From assembly GCA_002449575.1 (NCBI GenBank), contig DJXC01000055.1:1-18040 (forward strand): DNA of 18,040 bases. Direction: 5' to 3'. The position numbers and the translations under genes were made by a program. This document shows, in pieces, positions 8,032 through 16,336 of the stretch. The number at the start of each line of letters is the position of its first letter. Within the stretch, counting starts at the first letter, position 1. Source of the DNA: Ruminococcus sp. UBA7014 (lineage in GTDB: Bacteria; Bacillota; Clostridia; Oscillospirales; Ruminococcaceae). The notes beneath the pieces were generated by a model. That model was not told where the DNA came from, ran no database searches, and was given only the letters and a program-made list of their open reading frames with translations.

Positions 8032-8071
8032 AATACTGCCGTACTGATATTTTCAGCACGGCAGTATTTTT
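8032..8071 (+). terminator. Intrinsic terminator after the lipoprotein gene
   Basis: AATACTGCCGT (8032-8042) pairs with ACGGCAGTATT (8058-8068). After one A-C mismatch CTGA/TCAG extends the stem, leaving a five-base loop; a T-tract follows at 8067-8071. It overlaps the end of plsC on the other strand. In that direction the tail reads TATTCTAC after the stem, so it is at best a weak terminator for the plsC operon. Confidence 0.85.
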
Positions 8072-8708
8072 ATGATTTTGTTTTTTCAGGAAGTTCCGGT
8101 TCTTTTACCAATGCACGGATACCGTTCATAATGGGCGGCATAATTTCTGTTCGGAGCGTTTTGAGCAGTTCTCTTTCTGTCAGATTCTCTGTAGAGGGCA
8201 GACTGTCTGCCGGAATCGGCTGACCGATTTTTACGACAATTTTACTGCGAAAATGCAGCTTTTCGCCCTCAAAATTAATGCCGATAGGAATAATATCTGC
8301 ATGAACTTTTGCCGCAACCAGAGCGACACCGGATTTTCCTTTTCCGACCCGTCCGTCTTTGCTCCGAGTTCCTTCCGGAAAAATCAGCAGATTTTTTCCG
8401 TTCCGGATGCAGTCAGCAGAAGTTTCGATAACAGACATATCACCAGAACCACGCTCCACCGGAAATGCACCCAGCCACCGAATCAGCCCGGCAAAGGCTT
8501 TATTTCCTTCAAACAGTTCTTTTTTCGCCATAAAGCCGAATCTTCCGTATCCGGAAAGTGCAACCAGAACCGGGTCAAGATAAGTTCTGTGATTAGAGAC
8601 GAAAATATATGCCTTGCCTTTCTGAATATTTTTTCTGCCTTCAAATTTTAATTGATACCAGATATGCAGAGCTATCCGGACGAGAAACATCACAAATGTA
8701 TACAGCAT
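8070..8708 (-). CDS. plsC: 1-acyl-sn-glycerol-3-phosphate acyltransferase
   Basis: This membrane-bound enzyme acylates lysophosphatidic acid to phosphatidic acid, the precursor of membrane phospholipids. The 212-residue protein has a hydrophobic N-terminal anchor (about 1-19), the catalytic HX4D motif in NHRTYLD (His40, Asp45) and the acyl-acceptor motif FPEGTRS (110-116). An in-frame GTG lies two codons upstream at 8714, but it would be only four bases from the GAGG; the ATG at 8708 has a ten-base spacing and is preferred. The gene starts 12 bases after the end of cmk and is the last gene of the minus-strand run. Exact acyl donor (acyl-ACP, acyl-CoA or acyl phosphate) cannot be told from sequence. 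Confidence 0.95.
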   Translation of the reverse strand: MLYTFVMFLVRIALHIWYQLKFEGRKNIQKGKAYIFVSNHRTYLDPVLVALSGYGRFGFMAKKELFEGNKAFAGLIRWLGAFPVERGSGDMSVIETSADCIRNGKNLLIFPEGTRSKDGRVGKGKSGVALVAAKVHADIIPIGINFEGEKLHFRSKIVVKIGQPIPADSLPSTENLTERELLKTLRTEIMPPIMNGIRALVKEPELPEKTKS

Positions 8709-8718
8709 AATCACATTT

Positions 8719-8722
8719 CCTC
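8719..8722 (-). promoter_or_regulatory. Shine-Dalgarno that decides between two plsC starts
   Basis: GAGG overlaps the cmk stop codon (TGAGG). Spacing is ten bases to the ATG at 8708 and four bases to the GTG at 8714, which favours the ATG. Confidence 0.7.
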
Positions 8723-9386
8723 AGTCCAGTGTTTCTTTGATTAATGCTGTGATATGTGCAACCACTTCATGAAAACCCATATTGGAAGAATCAACAAGAA
8801 CAGCATCTTCTGCCTGACGGAGCGGTGCAGTTTCACGGTGCATGTCATTATCATCTCTCTGCTGAATATCCCGGAGGATTTCTTCATAACTGGGGCAGTC
8901 CGGCTTTTCACGGAGTTCAAGATAGCGTCTTGAAGCACGTTCTTCCGCAGAAGCGGTGAGAAAAATTTTCAAATCCGCATGGGGGAGTACTACAGTCCCG
9001 ATATCTCTGCCATCCATGATGATATTATTTTCGGCAGCGATTTTTTTCTGCAAATCGAGAAGATGTTTCCGGACTTCCGGAACAGCGGAAACTTTGGAAG
9101 CCGCCATGGAAACTTCCGGACTGCGGATATAATCTGTCACATCCTCATCACAGAGCATAACACGCTGTGCGCCGCCGATAAATTTTAATTCGATATGAAT
9201 TTTTTCAAGTTTCTGCACAATCTGTTCCGGTTCTGTACACTGATTCTGGAGGGCATACAGACCGATAGCACGGTACATAGCCCCTGTATCGACATGAATA
9301 AAGCCTAATTCTTTCGCAACTGCCTTTGAAATGCTGCTTTTTCCTGCACCGCTCGGACCATCAATTGCAATATTGACTGTTTTCAT
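8721..9386 (-). CDS. cmk: Cytidylate kinase
   Basis: This phosphorylates CMP and dCMP with ATP in pyrimidine nucleotide salvage and supply; CMP also arises from phospholipid synthesis and RNA turnover. The 221-residue protein shows the P-loop GPSGAGKSS (10-18), the DTGAMYR motif (33-39), the nucleotide-binding DGRDIGTVV (125-133) and a lid region with RASRRYLELR (150-159). Length matches the bacterial family. GGAG stands 11 bases before the ATG. It lies 33 bases after the flavoprotein gene and immediately before plsC, the usual clostridial cmk-plsC pairing. Confidence 0.98.
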   Translation of the reverse strand: MKTVNIAIDGPSGAGKSSISKAVAKELGFIHVDTGAMYRAIGLYALQNQCTEPEQIVQKLEKIHIELKFIGGAQRVMLCDEDVTDYIRSPEVSMAASKVSAVPEVRKHLLDLQKKIAAENNIIMDGRDIGTVVLPHADLKIFLTASAEERASRRYLELREKPDCPSYEEILRDIQQRDDNDMHRETAPLRQAEDAVLVDSSNMGFHEVVAHITALIKETLD

Positions 9387-9419
9387 AAAAAATCATACTC
9401 CTTTAATCAAATAAAAATA

Positions 9420-10634
9420 TTATTCAAGATGCATTGCAGCAAGAAACCCTGTTGACCATGCAATCTGCAAATTGAAACCGCCTGTATAAGCATCCACATC
9501 CAGAATTTCCCCGGCAAAGAACAGATTCTGAATCAGTTTGGATTCCATTGTTCTGGGGTTGACTTCCTGACAGGAAACGCCGCCTCGTGTGATAATGCCT
9601 TCTTCCATAGGTCTGGTGTTTCTGACTGTAAATGCAAAATTCTTGAGTTCTTCACACAGGCGTATTCTCTGTGACTTTGTCAGACTGTGATTTTTCAGAT
9701 AGGGAGAAAATCCGCATCTGCCAAGCAGCGGAGAAACCATATTTGCCGGAACAAGTTTTCTGCACAGGCTTGTTACTTGCTGATTTGGAATTCCGGAAAT
9801 TTCTCTTTGCAGACGTTTATCAAGCTGTTCCGGTGTCAGCGCAGGTTTCAGGTCAATATGCACTGTACAGCCGGCAATCTGTTCCGGCAGATGTGCAGAA
9901 GCACTCAGCACAAGAGGCCCTGAAATTCCGAAATGTGTAAACAGCATTTCGCCCTGTTCTTCATAGAGGATTTTCTGTTTCTGCCGGAGTGTGAGTTTTA
10001 CATTTTTGAGAGAAATACCCATCATTTCAGCGCAATCACGTTCGAGCGTTTCGAGCGGAACAAGAGACGGCTTTAACGCTGTCACAGTATGTCCGGCTTT
10101 TTGTGCAATGGCATAACCGTCACCCTCTGAACCAGTTCCGGGATAAGTTGCACCGCCGACTGCTAACACAATTCTGTCTCCGGAATAAGTATGTTTCTGA
10201 CATTTCACACCAATACAGACCTGATTTTCAATTACAAGAGATTCCGCCCTGTCATGAATGATTCTGACATGCTGATGCTGTAATTCCTGATGCAGTGTTT
10301 CAACGATTTCAGCCGCCTGGTCACTGACAGGAAATACTCTGTTTCCCCGTTCTGTCTTGAGTGCTGTGCCGAGTGTTTCAAAATACCTCATAACATCCTG
10401 CGGAGAACACGCCGCAAATGCACTATAGAGAAATTTGCCGTTGCGGACAATATTTTTCATCAGTGTCTCTTTGTCACAGTTGTTAGTCAGATTACATCTG
10501 CCTTTGCCTGTAATGCGAATTTTTCTGCCAATCTCAGAATTTTTTTCAATAATACTGACTTCATAGCCGAGTGCTGCTGCATGAACTGCACAGTAACAGC
10601 CTGCTGCACCGCCTCCGATAATAATCACTTTCAT
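9420..10634 (-). CDS. FAD-binding flavoprotein of the BaiN/HI0933 (YhiN) family
   Basis: This is a predicted NAD(P)/FAD-dependent oxidoreductase of 404 residues. The N-terminus is an FAD Rossmann fold, IIIGGGAAG (4-12) with the ribose-binding Glu30, followed by the family hallmark GRKIRITGKGRCNLTNN (37-53). A middle segment carries AVGGATYPGTGSEGDGYA, and the C-terminus has FAGEILDVDAYTGGFNLQIAWSTG, which closes the FAD site. Family members include BaiN, reported in bile acid dehydroxylation, and proteins annotated as aminoacetone oxidase. Most are uncharacterised, so the substrate is unknown here; nothing nearby suggests bile acid metabolism. It overlaps the DUF3006 gene by four bases (ATGA). 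Confidence 0.93.
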   Translation of the reverse strand: MKVIIIGGGAAGCYCAVHAAALGYEVSIIEKNSEIGRKIRITGKGRCNLTNNCDKETLMKNIVRNGKFLYSAFAACSPQDVMRYFETLGTALKTERGNRVFPVSDQAAEIVETLHQELQHQHVRIIHDRAESLVIENQVCIGVKCQKHTYSGDRIVLAVGGATYPGTGSEGDGYAIAQKAGHTVTALKPSLVPLETLERDCAEMMGISLKNVKLTLRQKQKILYEEQGEMLFTHFGISGPLVLSASAHLPEQIAGCTVHIDLKPALTPEQLDKRLQREISGIPNQQVTSLCRKLVPANMVSPLLGRCGFSPYLKNHSLTKSQRIRLCEELKNFAFTVRNTRPMEEGIITRGGVSCQEVNPRTMESKLIQNLFFAGEILDVDAYTGGFNLQIAWSTGFLAAMHLE

Positions 10635-10852
10635 ATGCCGTTTCCCTCCAGCATTCTGCGGCGGCGTTCAGCGAGTGCCTGTCTTCTGGAATCTGTGTCT
10701 TCATGAAGAATCTGCCAGCTGTCCTCACGCCATTCAAGCAAATCTCCCTCCTGTGCTTCCGGCGGAAGCTTGTCCCGGAGAAAATCTGTAAAACCGCCAT
10801 CATGTTCGAGTACAGCAAATTCTCCCTCGAAACGGTCAATTGTATAAATCAT
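10631..10852 (-). CDS. DUF3006 family protein
   Basis: The 73-residue protein begins IYTIDRFEGEFAVLE, typical of DUF3006: a small beta-rich domain (ID-R-EG--AV-E, later LP-EA-EGD-L) with a charged Arg-rich C-terminal tail (RRQALAERRRRMLEG). The function of the family is unknown. In Firmicutes it is often found beside a ComEC-like metallo-beta-lactamase gene, as here, where it starts six bases after the hydrolase stop with AAGGAG nine bases ahead. It overlaps the flavoprotein start by four bases. It has no signal peptide, so is likely cytoplasmic, although its presumed partner is exported. Confidence 0.88.
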   Translation of the reverse strand: MIYTIDRFEGEFAVLEHDGGFTDFLRDKLPPEAQEGDLLEWREDSWQILHEDTDSRRQALAERRRRMLEGNGI

Positions 10853-10858
10853 AATTTT

Positions 10859-11818
10859 TTACTCCTTGCCGCTTGTTACCATGTTGCAGGACTTTGTATC
10901 TTTATCATATAAAAACACAACATCGCCCTGCTGTGCTGTGATGAAAATTTTATCTGTATAAGCTTTCAAATGTTCGAGCGTACTTTCTGCCGGGTGACCA
11001 TATTTATTATCCACACCGCATGAAATGGCGACATATTCCGGCTGTACCTGTTCCAGAAATGCCGTACCGGAAGAAGTATCACTTCCATGATGACCGGCTT
11101 TCAGGAATGTAGCTTTGAGCTGAGAATTATCCACAGTAGAAAGGACTGTTTTTTCTTCTGGTGTTTCCATATCTCCGGTAAAAATGCAGACAATATCATC
11201 ATACTGAATTCTCAGCACAAGTGAACTGTTATTAATCGAAGAAGCATGTTCTGAAACAGGTCCGAGTACCGTCACCTGTGCGCTGCCGAGCTGAAAGGCA
11301 TCTCCTGTTTTCAGAGCCTTATATTCTGCGCCGGTTGCTTCAACAGCATCAAGATATTTTTCATAGGTTTTAGTCGTTGGAATCAGGGAATCCTGAAAGA
11401 CGGGTTCAATCATTGCTTTTGTTCCGACAGAAGCAAATACTTTCGGGAAACCGCCGATATGGTCTGCGTGCATATGGGTTGCTGCTGCACAGTCAAGTTC
11501 TGTGATGCCCTGTGCGTTCAGATAGCTGACAATTTTACTGGCAGCACTGGATTCAGCGGCATCAATCAGAAGTGTCTGTCCGTCTGCGGAAACCAGAATA
11601 CTGTCACCCTGTCCGACATCAATCACATGCACCTGAAATTCAGCATCAGAAACAGTAATATTCTGATTTGGCGCATTTTCCTGCTGATGTTCAAAACTGT
11701 ATTTTCCGCTGATAAGTGCAATAAGTGTCAGAATCGTGACAAGAATTGTATAAATCAGCTTATTTTTTGTAGTTTCCTGTGGTGTTTCAGGAATTGTCCT
11801 TTGTTTTTTTCCTGCCAT
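10859..11818 (-). CDS. Membrane-anchored ComEC/Rec2-like metallo-beta-lactamase-fold hydrolase
   Basis: The 319-residue protein has a short cytoplasmic N-terminus, one membrane helix (about 21-38) and an extracellular MBL domain like the C-terminal domain of the competence protein ComEC. The domain opens with VHVIDVGQGDSILV (63-76). Metal ligands are THMHADH (His115, His117, Asp119, His120), Asp216 (FTGDME) and His243/His244 (AGHHGSD); His275 (YGHPAEST) also fits. ComEC-type domains are thought to be phosphodiesterases or nucleases, but this stand-alone protein lacks the ComEC channel, so the substrate is unknown. The frame continues upstream into ftsK, but the ATG at 11818 has AAAGGAG nine bases ahead and lies four bases after the ftsK stop. 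Confidence 0.92.
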   Translation of the reverse strand: MAGKKQRTIPETPQETTKNKLIYTILVTILTLIALISGKYSFEHQQENAPNQNITVSDAEFQVHVIDVGQGDSILVSADGQTLLIDAAESSAASKIVSYLNAQGITELDCAAATHMHADHIGGFPKVFASVGTKAMIEPVFQDSLIPTTKTYEKYLDAVEATGAEYKALKTGDAFQLGSAQVTVLGPVSEHASSINNSSLVLRIQYDDIVCIFTGDMETPEEKTVLSTVDNSQLKATFLKAGHHGSDTSSGTAFLEQVQPEYVAISCGVDNKYGHPAESTLEHLKAYTDKIFITAQQGDVVFLYDKDTKSCNMVTSGKE

Positions 11819-11822
11819 GCAG

Positions 11823-14459
11823 TTACTCTCCTTTCCGGTGCATTCTTCTCTGTTCGAGTTCCATTCTTGACATGAGGACTTTTCTGGGTTTTGCGCCTTC
11901 ATAAGGTCCTATAATGCCTTTTTCTTCGAGTTCGTCCATAATTCTGGCAGCTCTTGCATAGCCGAGTCTTAATCTTCTCTGGAGATTGCTGGTAGAAGCC
12001 TGTCCGGCAGCAACCACCACTTCAATTGCCTGTTCGATAAGTTCTGCATCACCAGAGAGGACAGGTTCTTCAGAACCGCCGCCGGATTTTTTCTTATCTC
12101 CTGTGAAAGCCATCTTGTCAACCGCCTGAATAATTTGTTCATCATAGCCAGCGGACTCGCCTTCGGTCTGTTCCTTGATAAATTCCACAACTTTTTCAAT
12201 TTCCTGTGTAGAGACATAACAGCCCTGTACTCTGACAGGCTTCGGCTGACCGCTGGGAAGATAGAGCATATCACCATGACCGAGCAGTTTTTCCGCACCA
12301 CCTGTATCAAGAATAATTCTGGAGTCAATCTGTGACATAACAGAAAGCGCAATCCGGCTGGGAATATTCGCTTTAATCAGACCAGTGATAATATCAGTTG
12401 TCGGACGCTGTGTTGCAATAATCAGGTGCATTCCGGCAGCACGGGCGAGCTGTGCCAGACGACAGATAGCTTCTTCAACTTCTTTGGAAGCGGTCATCAT
12501 CAAATCGGCAAGTTCGTCAATACAGATGACAATCTGCGGCATTTTCTGGAGCTTCAGTTCCGGCTTTTCGGTGCAGATTCTGTTGAAATCCTCAAGATTT
12601 CTGACAGAATTTTTTGCAAACACGTCATATCGTCTGAGCATTTCCTGCACTGCCCAGTTAAGCGCACCAGCGGCTTTCTTCGGGTCAGTCACAACAGGAA
12701 TCAGCAGATGCGGAATACCGTCATAGACACGGAATTCTACGATTTTCGGGTCAATCAGAATCAGCTTGACTTCATCCGGGGCGGCATGATACAGAATGCT
12801 CATAATAATCGAATTAGTGCAGACAGATTTACCAGAACCGGTTGCACCTGCAATAATCATATGCGGCATTTTTGCAATATCGCCGATGATAACATTTCCG
12901 GCGATATCTTTTCCCACACCAAAAGCAAGTTTGCTTTTTGCGTTCCGGAACTGGGGAGATTCCAGCAGTTCCCGGAGAGAAACGGTATCTTTCTGAGCGT
13001 TAGGCACTTCAATGCCGACAGCAGGTTTTCCGGGAATTGGTGCTTCAATTCTGACACCTTCGGCAGCTAAATTTAAAGCAATATCATCTGAAAGATTTGT
13101 AATTTTAGAAACTTTCACACCTGTTGCGGGCTTGACTTCATATCTGGTAACAGAAGGACCACGAGAGATATCTTTGATTTCTACTTCAACGTTAAAGCTT
13201 TGCAGAACCTCTTTGAGACGGTCTGCATTATCTTTGAGTTCCTGTCCAAGATTAGTATCATCTACATCAGAACTGCTCGGGTTCAGAAATTTCAGAGGGG
13301 GTATCTGATAAACATTTTGTATCTTGTCAGAACGCTGTTCTATTTCATCTTCTATTTCAAAAACAGCATCCAGCGTTTCTTCTTCTTTCTTCTTTTTTCT
13401 TGAAGAATCAACGACCTGATTGATAAGGTCATCCAGAGAGGGCAAAAGTTCCAGTTGTTGATTTTCTTCTGTTTCCGTTTCCTGTGCAGATTTTGCCTTT
13501 GGTTTTTTCCGGACTTTGACTTTGGTTTCCTTTTCGGAAAGATTGAAAAATTCGCTCATTCCTTCTTTCTCTTTCTGGGCAGGGATATCACTGACGGGAA
13601 TATCTATCAGAAAATGGTTTTCCTGCTGTTCCGGAATTCTTTTAGAGGCACTTTGTCCGGCGATAGCAAGGGCTTCCTGTTCATTTTGTTCGGCATGAGC
13701 GGAGGCTTCCTGTTCATAACTGGAAATCAGGCGGAAATCCCGTCTGTCTTCCCGGACAAAATCAGCAAAGTCATAAAACGGTTTACGGAGCATCTGAAAC
13801 AGTTCCGAGAGCGATTTTTTAGTAACCAGCATAATATACACAAACAGCAGCAGCACCATCATAATTTTTGCGCCGATTTCGCCGAAAAGTGCCTGTATCG
13901 GATAAGCAAGCGCACTGACCATGCCGCTGCCCTGCCATGCAATGCCCTGTTCACGGAGCATTTTGAAACTGCCGAAAAAATCATAATTCAGGATTCTTCC
14001 GCCGAAGAACATGATTTCGATAAAACAGCTTAAAAAAATAATCATGCCAATGATAAACCGAATCTGTTTTCCGAGCTTGTCTTTCTCTTTTTTCCTGTCA
14101 ATCTGTAATGCAGTCCAGCAAAGTCCGGCAGGAATCAGCAGAGAAGTCACACCGAACAGCCCTTTTATCATTTCATGCATGACTTTCCACATGGCACTGC
14201 CCTGAATGAGAATCAGCAATAAAATCAGAATACCTGCTGCAAACAAGCAAACAGAATAAATCCGAGCCGGAACTTCTTTCTTTTCCTGTGCTTCTTTTTC
14301 CTCTTTTGTGAGAGGCATTTCTTCGATGGCAGGCATAGAAGGCTGTTTCGGTTTGGATTTTTTCTGAGGTTCTTTTTTGGATTTACTGCCGGATTTGGCA
14401 GTTGTGCCAGATTTTTTCTCCGATGATTTGGCATCGGATTTTTTTTTGGTTTCAGCCAC
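11823..14459 (-). CDS. FtsK/SpoIIIE-family DNA translocase
   Basis: This hexameric ATPase pumps DNA through the closing septum and helps resolve chromosomes; in spore formers SpoIIIE moves the chromosome into the forespore. The 878-residue protein starts at GTG with AAAGGAA just upstream. It has a very Lys/Ser-rich N-terminus (1-60), four predicted membrane helices (about 66-88, 98-120, 133-154, 178-214), a charged linker (215-390), the alpha-beta motor with Walker A GATGSGKS (538-545) and Walker B IVICIDELAD (643-652), TQRPTTDIITG (683-693), and a winged-helix gamma domain (about 803-863) that reads the orienting DNA sequences. Only one such gene is visible here, so FtsK and SpoIIIE roles cannot be separated. 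Its place beside tepA resembles Bacillus, where tepA neighbours spoIIIE. The gap to uppP is 21 bases. Confidence 0.96.
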   Translation of the reverse strand: MAETKKKSDAKSSEKKSGTTAKSGSKSKKEPQKKSKPKQPSMPAIEEMPLTKEEKEAQEKKEVPARIYSVCLFAAGILILLLILIQGSAMWKVMHEMIKGLFGVTSLLIPAGLCWTALQIDRKKEKDKLGKQIRFIIGMIIFLSCFIEIMFFGGRILNYDFFGSFKMLREQGIAWQGSGMVSALAYPIQALFGEIGAKIMMVLLLFVYIMLVTKKSLSELFQMLRKPFYDFADFVREDRRDFRLISSYEQEASAHAEQNEQEALAIAGQSASKRIPEQQENHFLIDIPVSDIPAQKEKEGMSEFFNLSEKETKVKVRKKPKAKSAQETETEENQQLELLPSLDDLINQVVDSSRKKKKEEETLDAVFEIEDEIEQRSDKIQNVYQIPPLKFLNPSSSDVDDTNLGQELKDNADRLKEVLQSFNVEVEIKDISRGPSVTRYEVKPATGVKVSKITNLSDDIALNLAAEGVRIEAPIPGKPAVGIEVPNAQKDTVSLRELLESPQFRNAKSKLAFGVGKDIAGNVIIGDIAKMPHMIIAGATGSGKSVCTNSIIMSILYHAAPDEVKLILIDPKIVEFRVYDGIPHLLIPVVTDPKKAAGALNWAVQEMLRRYDVFAKNSVRNLEDFNRICTEKPELKLQKMPQIVICIDELADLMMTASKEVEEAICRLAQLARAAGMHLIIATQRPTTDIITGLIKANIPSRIALSVMSQIDSRIILDTGGAEKLLGHGDMLYLPSGQPKPVRVQGCYVSTQEIEKVVEFIKEQTEGESAGYDEQIIQAVDKMAFTGDKKKSGGGSEEPVLSGDAELIEQAIEVVVAAGQASTSNLQRRLRLGYARAARIMDELEEKGIIGPYEGAKPRKVLMSRMELEQRRMHRKGE
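11828..11834 (-). promoter_or_regulatory. Shine-Dalgarno that sets the hydrolase start
   Basis: AAAGGAG inside the last codons of ftsK, nine bases before the ATG at 11818. The in-frame ATG at 11902 would demand an 80-base overlap with ftsK. Confidence 0.8.
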
Positions 14460-14480
14460 TTGTATTCCTTTCTTAGAAAC

Positions 14481-15332
14481 TTATCTGACTGTCTGGAAAA
14501 TGCCGTAACCAATGACACCCAGACCCACTATCAATGTATACACTGCAAAATATTTGAATTTATTATTTTTCACCAGTAAATCTACTAATTTGATAGCTGC
14601 AATTCCGACAACGACGGCAACTGCAAAGCCAATCATAAAGACTGGAATATCGCCGACAGGGAGTGCATTGGCATCTACAGCATCTTTAATTTCGACCAGA
14701 CAGCCGGCTAAAATTGTTGGTATACCGAGCATGAAAGAATATTTTACAGCAGTATCCCGGTCTGTTCCGACAAACAGTGCGCCGCAGATAGTTGAGCCGC
14801 TCCGGGAGACACCCGGCAACAGGGCAACTGCCTGAAATAAACCGATAATCAATGCTTCTTTCCATGTCATTGTGGCAGGAGTTTTATTTCCGTCCTTACA
14901 TTTATCCGACATGAACAGGATAAAGCTTGTATACAGGAAGAAACAGCCGAGTGCAATCATATATTTTGCAGCAACTCCCTCAATAAAATCACGGATAAAA
15001 TAAAACGGCACTAATACAACAAGAGAAATCAGCATCATATAAATCATGCGGCGTTCGGGGTTGCCAAGCCCGGCTTTGCATAATTTTCCGGTGAATAAAT
15101 CTTTCAGCATAGCAAGACATTCTTTAAACAGTGCTGCCACTGTATCTTTAAAAGCGATTCCGACAGCAAGCAATGTTCCTAAATGCAGAAATGCTGAAAA
15201 CAGAAAATTATTTTCGTTTCCGGCATCTCCGAAAATATGCGAATACAGCATTAAATGTCCGGAACTTGATACTGGCAGGAACTCCGTAAGCCCCTGAATA
15301 ATTCCCATTAAAATTGAATCCAGAATTGACAT
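14481..15332 (-). CDS. uppP: Undecaprenyl-diphosphate phosphatase (UppP/BacA)
   Basis: This integral membrane enzyme removes a phosphate from undecaprenyl diphosphate, recycling the lipid carrier for peptidoglycan and other wall polymers; it also confers bacitracin tolerance. The 283-residue protein shows both active-site motifs, QGLTEFLPVSSSGHL (13-27, Glu17) and PGVSRSGST (173-181), with several hydrophobic helices between and after them. The open frame runs upstream to 15392, but the ATG at 15332 has AAGGAG ten bases ahead and gives the usual N-terminus. It lies 83 bases after tepA and 21 bases before ftsK. An AT-rich stretch before it could hold a weak promoter, but I see no convincing pair of boxes. 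Confidence 0.97.
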   Translation of the reverse strand: MSILDSILMGIIQGLTEFLPVSSSGHLMLYSHIFGDAGNENNFLFSAFLHLGTLLAVGIAFKDTVAALFKECLAMLKDLFTGKLCKAGLGNPERRMIYMMLISLVVLVPFYFIRDFIEGVAAKYMIALGCFFLYTSFILFMSDKCKDGNKTPATMTWKEALIIGLFQAVALLPGVSRSGSTICGALFVGTDRDTAVKYSFMLGIPTILAGCLVEIKDAVDANALPVGDIPVFMIGFAVAVVVGIAAIKLVDLLVKNNKFKYFAVYTLIVGLGVIGYGIFQTVR

Positions 15333-15342
15333 GATATGTAGT

Positions 15343-15348
15343 CTCCTT
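15343..15348 (-). promoter_or_regulatory. Shine-Dalgarno that sets the uppP start
   Basis: AAGGAG ten bases before the ATG at 15332; the alternative upstream starts lack one. Confidence 0.8.
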
Positions 15349-15415
15349 TTATCCTTATTATTTATATAAAATATATTTATATGTACAGGCACTGTAGAAC
15401 GTGCCTTTTCCTGAT

Positions 15416-16159
15416 TTAGTCCGGATAGCGGACAGGTGTATTTTCGATTAAGTCATACAGTGCAGAAATGGCATCACTGAGACTTCCGGTCTGGTCAATC
15501 AGTCCCATTTCCACCGCCTGTGCGCCAGAAATGACTGTGCCGACATCTGTTGCAAGTTCTTTCGTATTTGTCATGAGTTCACGGAAACGTTCTTCCGGAA
15601 TACGGCTGTTTTTTGTCACAAAGCTGATGATTCTGTCCTGAATTTTTGCAATATAGTCAAAACTTTGCGGCACACCCAGCATCATGCCGTTCATACGCAC
15701 CGGATGAATTGTCATGGAAGCAGACGGCACAATATAGGATTTCTTTGCACTCACCGAAAGCGGTACACCTATTGAATGTCCTCCGCCGACAACTAACGAA
15801 ACAGTCGGTGTCTGCATTCCGGCAATCAATTCTGCAATTGCAAGCCCGGCTTCCACATCACCGCCGACTGTATTCAATAAAATCAATAATCCCTCTATAC
15901 TTCTGTCCTGTTCAATTGCAACCAGTGCCGGGATAATATGCTCATATTTTGTTGTCTTATTCTGTGAAGAAAGTTCAAAATGTCCTTCTACCTGTCCTAT
16001 AATAGTCAGACAGTGAATCAGATGCTTTGCATTTGCCGGACGGATACTGCCGGTATCTTCAATGACTTCATTTTCCTGCATCTGCTTTTCTTCTTCAGAT
16101 GTTTCTTCTGGAGACTGTTCTTCCGGAGGATGATATTCGCCTAAATTATCCTGATACAT
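15416..16159 (-). CDS. tepA: TepA-type ClpP-family serine protease
   Basis: The 247-residue protein is related to ClpP and to Bacillus TepA, described as a translocation-enhancing or signal-peptide-digesting protease. The first 45 residues are acidic and low-complexity (PPEEQSPEETSEEEKQ). The protease core starts near 48. Candidate triad residues are Ser129 (GGGHSIGVP), His152 (MTIHPVRMNG) and Asp205 (LATDVGT). The strand before the oxyanion loop is LLILLNTVGGDVEAG (91-105). It lacks a signal peptide. The ATG at 16159 is supported by AAAGGAAG seven bases ahead; the longer open frame to 16258 would run through the promoter. It is the first gene of the minus-strand run and neighbours uppP and ftsK/spoIIIE. 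Substrates are not evident. Confidence 0.93.
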   Translation of the reverse strand: MYQDNLGEYHPPEEQSPEETSEEEKQMQENEVIEDTGSIRPANAKHLIHCLTIIGQVEGHFELSSQNKTTKYEHIIPALVAIEQDRSIEGLLILLNTVGGDVEAGLAIAELIAGMQTPTVSLVVGGGHSIGVPLSVSAKKSYIVPSASMTIHPVRMNGMMLGVPQSFDYIAKIQDRIISFVTKNSRIPEERFRELMTNTKELATDVGTVISGAQAVEMGLIDQTGSLSDAISALYDLIENTPVRYPD

Positions 16160-16166
16160 GCACACA

Positions 16167-16174
16167 CTTCCTTT
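16167..16174 (-). promoter_or_regulatory. Shine-Dalgarno that sets the tepA start
   Basis: AAAGGAAG seven bases before the ATG at 16159. Confidence 0.8.
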
Positions 16175-16229
16175 CAGAAAGAGTATGCCCTTCACTATGA
16201 AAATTATACCATAATGCCCGGATATGCTT

Positions 16230-16258
16230 AGTATAGCACAATTTGCAGTATTTGTCAA
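16230..16258 (-). promoter_or_regulatory. Sigma-A promoter of the tepA-uppP-ftsK run
   Basis: On the minus strand: TTGACA (16258-16253), 17-base spacer ending in TGC, TATACT (16235-16230). Predicted start near 16223, a leader of about 64 bases. It is the only clear promoter I find for the eight tightly spaced genes down to plsC. Confidence 0.88.
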
Positions 16259-16336
16259 GCAGACCGGAAAAACCCGGAAATAAAATTCTGATAAATTTTT
16301 TCTGTTCCTGCATTTCGGCAGAATCCGACATGGCAG

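Noticed and set aside
12426..13070. Plus-strand open frame of 214 codons, and other antisense frames at 13455-14033, 11459-11875 and 8253-8651
   Set aside because: All lie opposite strongly conserved coding sequence (ftsK, the hydrolase, plsC) and give low-complexity or motif-free products; long antisense frames are common at this codon usage.
15388..15405. Hairpin GGCAC/GTGCC between tepA and uppP as a terminator
   Set aside because: The stem is only five base pairs and no T-run follows it on the minus strand, the direction of the genes. The TTTT lies on the plus-strand side, where no gene ends.
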